A DNA stretch of 5,282 nt from Hyphococcus sp. (GCA_021604585.1 BQJG01000105.1:1-5282); one strand, 5' to 3'; positions 1-5,147 are shown, counted from the first letter of the stretch. A program made the numbers and translations. Notes: a model not told the origin generated them from the sequence alone.

Positions 1-28
1 CCGCAAAATCGTTTCGTAATGATACGGG

Positions 29-43
29 TTAAACCGATCTTTA
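29..43. promoter_or_regulatory. Candidate CtrA-binding box upstream of the tacA-like gene
   Basis: The sequence is TTAA, seven bases, then TTTA, which matches 7 of the 8 fixed bases of the CtrA consensus TTAA-N7-TTAA. It ends 56 bases before the chosen start of the response regulator, a plausible place for an activator site overlapping a -35 element. The consensus is established in Caulobacter, and from memory tacA is a CtrA target there. Its function here is inferred. I see no clear -10 element at the expected distance. Confidence 0.4.
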
Positions 44-99
44 CCTGCTTCCGGCATTTTCCCTTGCAAGATATTCCATTTGAAAAGGGCCCGCCTCCC

Positions 100-1584
100 A
101 TGGTGAAAACGATCCTGGTTGTTGATGACGATCCAACGCAGCGCCGCCTGATGCGCGCCGTGTGTGAAAAAGCGGGCTATCCGGTTCTGCAGGCCGCCGA
201 TGGCGAAACCGCCATGTCTTTGCTGCAAAGCCAGCAAGGCGCAGATGTGGCGCTGATCATGCTTGATCTCAGAATGCCGGGCCTTGGCGGCATGGAAACG
301 TTGAAGCGCGCGAAAGCGTTCCGCGAAGATATTTCCATCATCGTACTGACCGCCCAGGGCGGCATCGACACGGTCGTGGAAGCGATGCAGTTAGGCGCTG
401 CGGATTTCTTCGTGAAGCCAGCCTCGCCTGAACGCGTCCTTGTTTCGATCCAGAATGCGCTCAACCTTACCTCGCTTCAGGGGGAAGTCTCGCGCCTCAA
501 GCGCAAGCGCGAAGGCGCGATGGGCTTTAAAGATCTCGTTGGCGATTCAACAGCGCTGCGTCATGTGATGCGGCTGGGCGAACGCGCCGCCGCCTCCAAC
601 ATTCCGATTTTGATTTCCGGTGAAAGCGGCACCGGCAAGGAAATGGTCGCACGCGCCATTCAAGGATCGTCTGAGCGGGCCGGCCGGCCGTTCATTACGG
701 TCAATTGCGGCGCCATTCCGGAAAATCTCGTTGAAAGCATACTATTCGGCCATGAAAAAGGGTCGTTCACCGGCGCGTCCGCAAAACATATCGGCAAATT
801 TCAGGAAGCAGATGGCGGCACCATTTTCCTCGACGAAGTGGGCGAGCTTCCCGCAGACATGCAGGTGAAATTGCTGCGTGTGTTGCAGGAAGGCGAAGTC
901 GACGCCATCGGATCGAAGCGCCCGACCAAAGTCGATGTGCGCGTCATTTCCGCGACCAATCGCGACCTTGGTGAAGAAGTCAAAGCCGGACGGTTCCGCG
1001 AAGATCTGTTCTATCGCCTCAATGTGTTCCCGGTTGAAATCCCGTCCCTGCGCGATCGCCGTGAAGACATCCCCGCGCTGATCGATCACTTCATTCAGCG
1101 TTACAACGCCGAAGAGCGCCGCGATGTGCGCGGCGTCCGCCACGAAGTCTTGGAAGTGCTGAACCAGTTCAACTGGCCGGGCAATGTGCGCCAGCTGGAG
1201 AACACCATCTTCCGCGCCGTGGTGCTGGCTGAAAACCCATATCTCTCGGCGGAAGATTTCCCAATCCTCGCCGAAGAATTCAAAGCCGCTGGCATTGAAG
1301 CCGGTCCGCCATTGCTGAGCGATTCCGAAGAAGACGAAGACGGCGAAAGCGTCGCTGCGTCACGCCCGGCTTCGTCCAACAGCCATGAAGGCGACAGCGT
1401 CGAGATCTTCGATCGCGAAGGCCATTTGCGCTCGCTGCAGGAAATCGAAAAAGACCTGATCGAACTGGCCATCGCCACCTATGACGGCAGAATGTCGGAA
1501 GTCGCACGCCGCCTCGGCATGGGCCGCTCAACACTCTATCGCAAACTCCGCGAGCATGATCTCGAGATCAAACGCGCAGGCTAA
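100..1584 (+). CDS. tacA: TacA-like NtrC-family sigma-54-dependent response regulator
   Basis: This is a 494-residue cytoplasmic transcription activator that should respond to phosphorylation and drive sigma-54 promoters. The receiver domain (about 1-120) has the acidic pocket D9-D11, phospho-acceptor D56, T84 and K106. The AAA+ domain (about 145-370) has Walker A GESGTGKE (174-181), the sigma-54 contact loop as GSFTGA (221-226) rather than the usual GAFTGA, Walker B ending LDE (244-246), the FREDLFYRLNVFP segment (299-311) and GNVRQLEN (361-368). An acidic, Ser-rich linker (about 405-435) leads to a Fis-type helix-turn-helix (about 466-485). The ATG at 100 is preferred because it begins the receiver fold directly and has a weak GGG Shine-Dalgarno 10 bases upstream; an in-frame ATG at 19 would add an unfolded extension over the CtrA-like box. 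In Caulobacter, TacA receives phosphate from the ShkA-ShpA relay and controls stalk genes. The symbol rests on sequence resemblance and the nearby gapR. Membership of the NtrC family is certain; orthology to TacA is likely but unproven. Confidence 0.93.
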   Translation: MVKTILVVDDDPTQRRLMRAVCEKAGYPVLQAADGETAMSLLQSQQGADVALIMLDLRMPGLGGMETLKRAKAFREDISIIVLTAQGGIDTVVEAMQLGAADFFVKPASPERVLVSIQNALNLTSLQGEVSRLKRKREGAMGFKDLVGDSTALRHVMRLGERAAASNIPILISGESGTGKEMVARAIQGSSERAGRPFITVNCGAIPENLVESILFGHEKGSFTGASAKHIGKFQEADGGTIFLDEVGELPADMQVKLLRVLQEGEVDAIGSKRPTKVDVRVISATNRDLGEEVKAGRFREDLFYRLNVFPVEIPSLRDRREDIPALIDHFIQRYNAEERRDVRGVRHEVLEVLNQFNWPGNVRQLENTIFRAVVLAENPYLSAEDFPILAEEFKAAGIEAGPPLLSDSEEDEDGESVAASRPASSNSHEGDSVEIFDREGHLRSLQEIEKDLIELAIATYDGRMSEVARRLGMGRSTLYRKLREHDLEIKRAG

Positions 1585-1618
1585 AGGTTGCCTAAGCCCT
1601 GCAACTCTGGAACAAGAT

Positions 1619-1650
1619 CGGCGCCCGTCATGCGGGCGCCGAATTATTTT
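1619..1650 (+). terminator. Intrinsic terminator after the tacA-like gene
   Basis: A perfect 9-bp GC-rich stem (arms 1619-1627 and 1633-1641, first arm CGGCGCCCG) with a 5-base loop TCATG is followed by AATTATTTT. It begins 34 bases after the stop codon of the response regulator. A second, weaker hairpin lies just before it (GTTGC 1587-1591 with GCAAC 1601-1605). The terminator ends 14 bases before the GTG start of the next gene, so that gene needs read-through or a promoter I could not place. Confidence 0.85.
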
Positions 1651-1664
1651 GAGGTACGCCGCAA

Positions 1665-2528
1665 GTGAAAAACGCGCTCGCCCGCATTCTGCTTTCCAAG
1701 GAATTTCAACTGTCCATGGGCGGCGTGCTGTTGCGCCGGTTTCTGCGCGCCAGCAAAGGCGCGTTCAATTACTCGCCTGAGTTTTTGATGGACGCACAGG
1801 CGCTTGATCGCCCGCACTACGCCCATTGCATGTTCGGCGCAGCCTCCATGGCGAAACGCCTCGGCCACACTCGCATCTCAGCCATTGAGTTCGGCGTCGC
1901 CGGCGGCAATGGTCTTAAATTCATGTGCGATCTTGCGGTCGATGTTGAAAAGCGCACCGGCGTTGCGGTCGATTGTTACGGCTTCGACACCGGCAAAGGC
2001 ATGCCCCCGCCGGACGGGCCGAAAGATCTGCCCTATTGGTTTGCCGAAGCGCAATACGCCATGGACGAACCGGCCCTCCGGGCCAAGGTTCCAAAGGGAA
2101 AGCTCGTCATTGGCGACGTGAAAGAAACGATCCCGAGTTTTTGCGAGAAATTTGATCCCGCCCCGATTGGCGCGATTTTCAACGATGTGGATTACTGGTC
2201 ATCGACCCTCGATTCATTCGCGCTGTTCAACTTCGCGAAATCGCGCCCGCAGAATTTCCTGCCGCGCACCTATATGTATTTCGACGACATTGTCGGCTGG
2301 GAGCATGAAATGTATGGGCCGTTCAATGGCCAGCTCGCCGCCATGCACGAATACAACGCGTCACAGGAAGATGTGAAAATCCATCTGAACCAGAACCTCC
2401 TGCCGCAGTCGCATCTGAAATACCGTCATCAGATCTATTACGCGCATCTGTTCGCGCATCCCGACTACAGCAAATATATCGGGAATGCGGATCAGTCAGT
2501 GCTTGAAGATCAGCTTAGGCTGAATTGA
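1665..2528 (+). CDS. TylF/NovP-like class I SAM-dependent methyltransferase
   Basis: This 287-residue protein has the marks of a metal-assisted O-methyltransferase of the TylF/MycF/NovP type. The SAM-binding glycine-rich motif is IEFGVAGGNG (74-83), and YGFDTGKGMP (105-114) matches the family's YGFDSFEGLP-type segment. GDVKETIP (150-157) resembles the family's G-x-x-x-ETLP segment. The acidic residues D174/D176 (NDVDYWSST) and D207-D208 (YFDDI) sit where TylF-type enzymes bind magnesium. It has no signal peptide and no clear membrane segment, although the first 30 residues are basic and amphipathic. The GTG start is supported by GAGG at 1651-1654, 10 bases upstream; no in-frame ATG has a better site. 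TylF relatives methylate sugar hydroxyls in antibiotic or surface glycan pathways, but no sugar or polysaccharide genes are visible here, so the substrate is unknown. A terminator sits just upstream, and gapR converges 7 bases downstream. Confidence 0.85.
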   Translation: MKNALARILLSKEFQLSMGGVLLRRFLRASKGAFNYSPEFLMDAQALDRPHYAHCMFGAASMAKRLGHTRISAIEFGVAGGNGLKFMCDLAVDVEKRTGVAVDCYGFDTGKGMPPPDGPKDLPYWFAEAQYAMDEPALRAKVPKGKLVIGDVKETIPSFCEKFDPAPIGAIFNDVDYWSSTLDSFALFNFAKSRPQNFLPRTYMYFDDIVGWEHEMYGPFNGQLAAMHEYNASQEDVKIHLNQNLLPQSHLKYRHQIYYAHLFAHPDYSKYIGNADQSVLEDQLRLN

Positions 2529-2535
2529 TCAGGCG

Positions 2536-2802
2536 TTATTCGCCCAGCGCGGCGAGATAGAGCTCGAGCATGGCCTCCATCTCCTGCCGGTCGGCGCGGT
2601 CCATTTTGCGCAGACGGATCACCTGGCGCAGTGTCTTGACGTCATAGCCCTCGCCTTTGGCTTCGGCGAAGACTTCCTTGATGTCATTCATGATCGCAGC
2701 TTTGTCTTCTTCAAGGCGTTCGACGCGCTCAATAAAAGAACGCAGGCGATCCGCCGCGACTGTGGTTGCGCCTTCGACACTTGCTGCTGATCCGTCCGCC
2801 AC
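2536..2802 (-). CDS. gapR: GapR, DUF2312 nucleoid-associated protein
   Basis: This is an 88-residue basic, mostly helical protein. The conserved DUF2312 core runs from about residue 19 to the end, with LRSFIERVERLEEDK (20-34), DIKEVFAEAKGEGYDVKTLR (40-59), RLRK (63-66) and a C-terminal helix ending in LYLAALGE. In Caulobacter, GapR forms a clamp around overtwisted, AT-rich DNA ahead of replication and transcription, stimulates topoisomerases and is needed for normal chromosome dynamics. The start is the GTG at 2802, which has an ideal AAGGAG (2811-2816) with an 8-base spacer. The ATG 34 codons upstream would run translation through the leader hairpin and add a non-family extension. The length matches the family (about 90 residues). 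The gene follows the TPR gene on the same strand after 127 bases and converges with the methyltransferase gene. Confidence 0.95.
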   Translation of the reverse strand: MADGSAASVEGATTVAADRLRSFIERVERLEEDKAAIMNDIKEVFAEAKGEGYDVKTLRQVIRLRKMDRADRQEMEAMLELYLAALGE

Positions 2803-2821
2803 CTGATGCGCTCCTTGAATG

Positions 2822-2865
2822 CAAATTAAATAGACCGGACACGGATGAATATCCGGCGTCCGACC
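2822..2865 (-). terminator. Long hairpin with U/A-rich tail between the TPR gene and gapR
   Basis: On the minus strand, the outer arms GGTCGGAC (2865-2858) and GTCCGGTC (2840-2833) pair with two G-U wobbles. A small internal loop follows, then a perfect inner stem CGGAT/ATCCG (2855-2851 with 2846-2842) with loop ATTC. The sequence after it is TATTTAATTT. It could end transcripts of the TPR gene or act as a structured leader or attenuator of gapR, whose Shine-Dalgarno lies only 6 bases beyond the tail. The tail is not a pure U-run, so the terminator call is tentative. I found no convincing gapR promoter between 2803 and 2929. Confidence 0.4.
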
Positions 2866-2929
2866 CGGATGCACAGGAATAGGAAAGCGCGCGGAGAACG
2901 CCAAGCACGAACAGACTCAATGGGGAAAA

Positions 2930-3490
2930 TTAAATCTCTTGACCGTCAATCTGGCGGCGCAGGGTCCGCGCCTGCTGGCGGACATAGTCGTCATGCGGGT
3001 TCCACTCGAGCGCCTTTTGAAACATCTCATAGGCCGCGCGATCTTCCCCGCCCGAGAGCAACAGATCGGCGAGCGTCGTGCGCACCTCAAACTGGCGCGG
3101 TTCGAGCTCCAGCGCTTTGGAGAAATCCTCAATCGCTCCGGCCCGGTCTTCGGTGGTCAAGCGCACGGTCCCGCGCAGCGCGTAGCCTTGGGCGAAATTC
3201 GGCGCGAGGCCCGTCACATGATCGAGCAAAGCCAGCGACAAATCGAAAGCGCCGTTGCTGGCGGCGAGATTGGCCCGCTCAAACAGAAGATCGACCGTAT
3301 CGCTCTGCGAATCCGACCAGATATCGATGATCCGCGCGACATTTTCCTCGGCCCGCTGGGCGTCGCCCACGCGAAGCTCCTCAAATAAGGCGTCGAGGCG
3401 CGGATCGGTCTGATCCGCGGCGGCCTGCCCCGCCAACGAAGGTAAAGCGACCAGAAGCGTAATGAGGAAAATGCAAAAAGGCCTTCGCAT
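2930..3490 (-). CDS. Exported TPR-repeat protein of unknown role
   Basis: This is a 186-residue protein with an N-terminal signal peptide: MRRPF, then a hydrophobic stretch to about residue 20, with a likely cleavage site around 20-25. A helical region and about three tetratricopeptide repeats follow. The clearest repeats are about 99-132 (ALRGTVRLTTEDRAGAIEDF, then KALELEP) and 133-166 (TLADLLLSGGEDRAAYEMF, then KALEWNP); a degenerate one is near 65-98. TPR proteins are protein-binding scaffolds, and here the site should be the periplasm. There is no catalytic domain and no lipobox cysteine (the only Cys, C6, lies inside the signal sequence). The ATG at 3490 is chosen because it starts the signal peptide. 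It lacks a good ribosome site (only AGG about 9 bases upstream) and lies inside a terminator hairpin. The gene lies downstream of rpmJ by 58 bases and upstream of gapR. Partner and function are not recognised. Confidence 0.85.
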   Translation of the reverse strand: MRRPFCIFLITLLVALPSLAGQAAADQTDPRLDALFEELRVGDAQRAEENVARIIDIWSDSQSDTVDLLFERANLAASNGAFDLSLALLDHVTGLAPNFAQGYALRGTVRLTTEDRAGAIEDFSKALELEPRQFEVRTTLADLLLSGGEDRAAYEMFQKALEWNPHDDYVRQQARTLRRQIDGQEI

Positions 3491-3501
3491 GAGCGAAAGC
3501 C
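3475..3501 (-). terminator. Intrinsic terminator of rpmJ, overlapping the TPR gene start
   Basis: On the minus strand, arm GGCTTTCGC (3501-3493) pairs with GCGAAGGCC (3488-3480) over 9 bp with one G-U pair. The loop is TCAT, and five U residues follow (3479-3475). The wobble would be a C-A mismatch on the other strand and the U-run is only on this one, so it reads as a minus-strand terminator. It begins 47 bases after the rpmJ stop codon. The A and U of the TPR start codon are in the loop, its G closes the stem, and the U-run encodes Phe5. Confidence 0.75.
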
Positions 3502-3528
3502 TAATCTCTAAACCCTTAAAAACCAAGG

Positions 3529-3547
3529 AAAAGTCTCGTGAAGAGAC
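3529..3547 (-). terminator. Weak hairpin just after rpmJ
   Basis: GTCTC (3547-3543) and GAGAC (3537-3533) form a 5-bp stem with loop TTCAC, followed by TTTT (3532-3529). It starts one base after the rpmJ stop codon. The stem is short, so it may only trim or protect the rpmJ 3' end, with the stronger hairpin 30 bases further doing most of the termination. Confidence 0.3.
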
Positions 3548-3548
3548 G

Positions 3549-3674
3549 TTAAGCCTGCTTCGCCTTAAAGCGGCGCTGGGTCTTGTTGATCACATAGACG
3601 CGGCCCTTGCGGCGCACGACGCGGCAGTCTTTGTGACGATTTTTCAAGGACTTAAGCGACGAACGGACTTTCAT
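3549..3674 (-). CDS. rpmJ: 50S ribosomal protein L36 (zinc-free form)
   Basis: This is a 41-residue, very basic protein starting MKVRSSLKSLKNRHKDCRVV and continuing RRKGRVYVINKTQRRFKAKQ plus a final Ala. It is the smallest protein of the large ribosomal subunit and binds 23S rRNA. The RRKGR-VYVINK-RFKA pattern is diagnostic. It keeps only one cysteine (C17) of the zinc-ribbon ligand set found in Cys-rich L36, so it is the C-minus form (like E. coli YkgO), which appears to be the usual L36 in alphaproteobacteria as I recall them. The ATG at 3674 gives the exact family length; the ribosome site upstream is poor. A good promoter lies 44-72 bases upstream, and two hairpins follow. Confidence 0.96.
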   Translation of the reverse strand: MKVRSSLKSLKNRHKDCRVVRRKGRVYVINKTQRRFKAKQA

Positions 3675-3717
3675 GACGGGCTGCTTTCAAGCGTTTTAGT
3701 GTGATCTGGAGCGCCGG

Positions 3718-3746
3718 GAGATAGTCAAAGCGGGCGGGCCTGTCAA
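3718..3746 (-). promoter_or_regulatory. Housekeeping-type promoter of rpmJ
   Basis: On the minus strand a perfect -35 TTGACA (3746-3741) is followed after exactly 17 bases by TATCTC (3723-3718), a weak -10 of the kind common in alphaproteobacteria. Transcription would begin about 35 bases before the rpmJ ATG. It lies in the gap between merR and rpmJ and probably also feeds the TPR gene by read-through. Confidence 0.6.
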
Positions 3747-3784
3747 CCACGCAAGCGAGCAGGCGTGCGGGTTTCAGGCGGGAA

Positions 3785-4216
3785 TCAGGCCCTATTCAGC
3801 CCCCTCCTCGGCGGCGCGGGAATGACGCCGCGGATTGCCGCACGCATGAGGCGCTGAAACTTTGGACATTCCAGATGGCTGGGCGCAGGACATCTCGCAG
3901 CATGGCGGAGGCCGTCGCGCATGGCGCTAAGGTTGCGAATCGTTGCGTCCAGCTCGTCGGCTTTGGCCGCAAGCTGCGCCCGGTCGATTTTCGGGCGCCC
4001 TTTCGATGCAAACATCTGAGCAATTTCATCGAGCGAAAATCCGGCGGCGCGGCCGAGCGCAATCAGCGCCAACCGCTCTAAAACATCCGGGGCGAACACG
4101 CGGCGCAACCCGCTCCGCCCGATCGACGCGATCAAGCCCTTCTCTTCATAGTAACGCAGGGTTGAGGCCGGAACGCCCGAGCGTTTCGCGGTTTCTGCAA
4201 TATCCAGATCTTTCAT
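3785..4216 (-). CDS. MerR-family transcriptional regulator with C-x7-C motif
   Basis: This is a 143-residue DNA-binding regulator. The N-terminal winged helix-turn-helix holds the hallmark GVPASTLRYYEEKGLI (14-29). The second helical part is RRVFAPDVLERLALI (38-52) with GFSLDEIAQMF (59-69). A long dimerisation helix (about 78-107) follows. The C-terminal region has C109-P and C117-P in RCPAPSHLECPKF, the same C-x7-C spacing as the metal-binding loop of CueR, but no Cys at the start of the dimer helix and no SoxR iron-sulphur cluster motif. A proline-rich tail (132-138) ends the protein. The ATG at 4216 is supported by GAGG (4227-4224) with a 7-base spacer. The gene is divergent from a methyltransferase across 75 bases holding a MerR-type promoter, so it probably activates that gene and limits its own expression. 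The effector is unknown; a metal ion or a thiol-reactive compound is possible. Confidence 0.93.
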   Translation of the reverse strand: MKDLDIAETAKRSGVPASTLRYYEEKGLIASIGRSGLRRVFAPDVLERLALIALGRAAGFSLDEIAQMFASKGRPKIDRAQLAAKADELDATIRNLSAMRDGLRHAARCPAPSHLECPKFQRLMRAAIRGVIPAPPRRGLNRA

Positions 4217-4219
4217 CTC

Positions 4220-4250
4220 TTGACCTCAAGTCGGCTTTAAGTGGCAGAGT
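4220..4250 (+). promoter_or_regulatory. MerR-type promoter and operator for the methyltransferase
   Basis: TTGACC (4220-4225) and CAGAGT (4245-4250) are separated by 19 bp, the overlong spacing that MerR-family activators correct by untwisting DNA. Inside the spacer and the edge of the -35 lies an imperfect 20-bp dyad (4223-4242): ACCTCAAGTC, and on the other arm GGCTTTAAGT, 7 of 10 positions symmetric. The left half matches the ACCTCAAGT half-site typical of MerR-type operators such as the SoxR site. The predicted transcript starts near 4257, giving a 35-base leader. Confidence 0.65.
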
Positions 4251-4291
4251 GCAGGCCAACCTCATAAATGACAAGCAACAGGAGCGCCTGA

Positions 4292-5137
4292 ATGACCGTC
4301 AAGAACTGCGACCAGCCCGATGAAGCCGCGCGATGGAACGGCGCCGCCGGACAGGCCTGGATCGACAACCAGACCATGCTCGACCAGTTGTTCAAACCGT
4401 TTGAGGATATGCTGGTCGATGCGGTCAAAAACAGCGCCGCCGAAACTGTGCTCGATATTGGGTGCGGCACGGGCGCGACGACCCTGGCGATGGCGAACGC
4501 GCTCGGCGGCAAGGGACACTGCACCGGCGTTGATATCTCGCAACCCATGATCGCCGCCGCCCAGGCGCGCGCGAAACAAAGCGGCGCCACGGCCAGTTTT
4601 CTTTGCGCCGACGCGCAGGACTATCCGTTTGAAGCGCGCAGCTTTGACGCGATCACGTCGCGTTTCGGCGTCATGTTCTTCCGCGATTTCGTGGCCGCGT
4701 TTTCCAATGTGCGCAGCGCCGCGAATGATGGCGCAAGGCTCACCTTCATCTCCTGGCGCAGCCCGTTGGAGAACGAATTTATGACAACCGCAGAACGCGC
4801 CGCCAGACCCTTGCTCCCCGATCTGGCGCCGCGCGCGCCAGGCGCGCCGGGTCAGTTTGCTTTCGCCGACGAAGATTATGTGCGCGATGTTCTGAGCAAA
4901 AGCGGCTGGCGCAACGTGACGGCGACGCCAGTGGATGTTCCCTCCACTCTGCCGGAATCGCAGCTGATCCCCTATCTGTCGCGCATGGGCCCCGAGGGTG
5001 TTGCTATTCAAAACGCTGACGACGAGATGCGATCCAGATTGCTCGACACGGTACGCGCCGCCTTTGAACCCTATGTGCATGGATCGGAAGTGCGCTTCAG
5101 TTGCGCTTGCTGGGTTTTCCGTGCAAGCGCGGATTGA
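4292..5137 (+). CDS. Class I SAM-dependent methyltransferase, probable MerR target
   Basis: This is a 281-residue cytoplasmic methyltransferase of the Methyltransf_11/25 type. Motif I is VLDIGCGTG (53-61), D81 in GVDIS binds the SAM ribose, D107 (CADAQD) marks motif II, and SFDAITSRFGVMFF (117-130) covers motif III and the start of the next helix. The N-terminal EAARWNGAAGQAWID (11-25) is a common opening of this clade, and the C-terminal half is likely a substrate lid. Two cysteines near the end (C271, C273) are noted without an assigned role. The ATG at 4292 has AGGAG (4280-4284) with a 7-base spacer. It lacks the cysteine pattern I know for arsenite methyltransferases and has no diagnostic substrate motif, so the substrate is not assigned. 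Its divergent MerR regulator and inducible-type promoter suggest a response to a small molecule, metal or toxic compound. Confidence 0.9.
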   Translation: MTVKNCDQPDEAARWNGAAGQAWIDNQTMLDQLFKPFEDMLVDAVKNSAAETVLDIGCGTGATTLAMANALGGKGHCTGVDISQPMIAAAQARAKQSGATASFLCADAQDYPFEARSFDAITSRFGVMFFRDFVAAFSNVRSAANDGARLTFISWRSPLENEFMTTAERAARPLLPDLAPRAPGAPGQFAFADEDYVRDVLSKSGWRNVTATPVDVPSTLPESQLIPYLSRMGPEGVAIQNADDEMRSRLLDTVRAAFEPYVHGSEVRFSCACWVFRASAD

Positions 5138-5147
5138 TCCGCCCGCG

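Noticed and set aside
53..67. Sigma-54-like promoter (GG, then GC) upstream of the response regulator
   Set aside because: The spacing between GG and GC is 11 rather than the required 10, and the flanking consensus is incomplete.
19..99. In-frame ATG at 19 as start of the response regulator
   Set aside because: It would add 27 residues ahead of the receiver fold, has no ribosome site, and would make the CtrA-like box coding.
2526..2545. Bidirectional terminator between the converging methyltransferase and gapR
   Set aside because: There is only a 4-bp GGCG/CGCC stem with no U-run in either direction, and the space between stop codons is 7 bases.
2803..2904. ATG at 2904 as the gapR start
   Set aside because: The GTG at 2802 has an ideal Shine-Dalgarno at 8 bases and gives the family length. 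The extension does not resemble GapR and covers the leader hairpin.
2914..2918. GANTC (CcrM methylation) site upstream of gapR as a cell-cycle signal
   Set aside because: It is a single site 112 bases from the start codon; several GANTC sites occur at random in the window, including inside genes.
2845..3388. Two plus-strand open frames (161 and 149 codons) over the TPR gene
   Set aside because: They overlap each other and lie antisense to a gene with a signal peptide and TPR repeats. Their translations are low-complexity and basic with no recognisable domain.
3491..3526. TTG at 3526 as start of the TPR gene
   Set aside because: It has no ribosome site and would put 12 polar residues before the signal peptide. 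It remains the only alternative if the ATG in the terminator proves unusable.
3785..4216. SoxR identity for the MerR-family gene, suggested by the operator half-site
   Set aside because: SoxR needs four clustered cysteines for its iron-sulphur centre; this protein has only two, in C-x7-C spacing.
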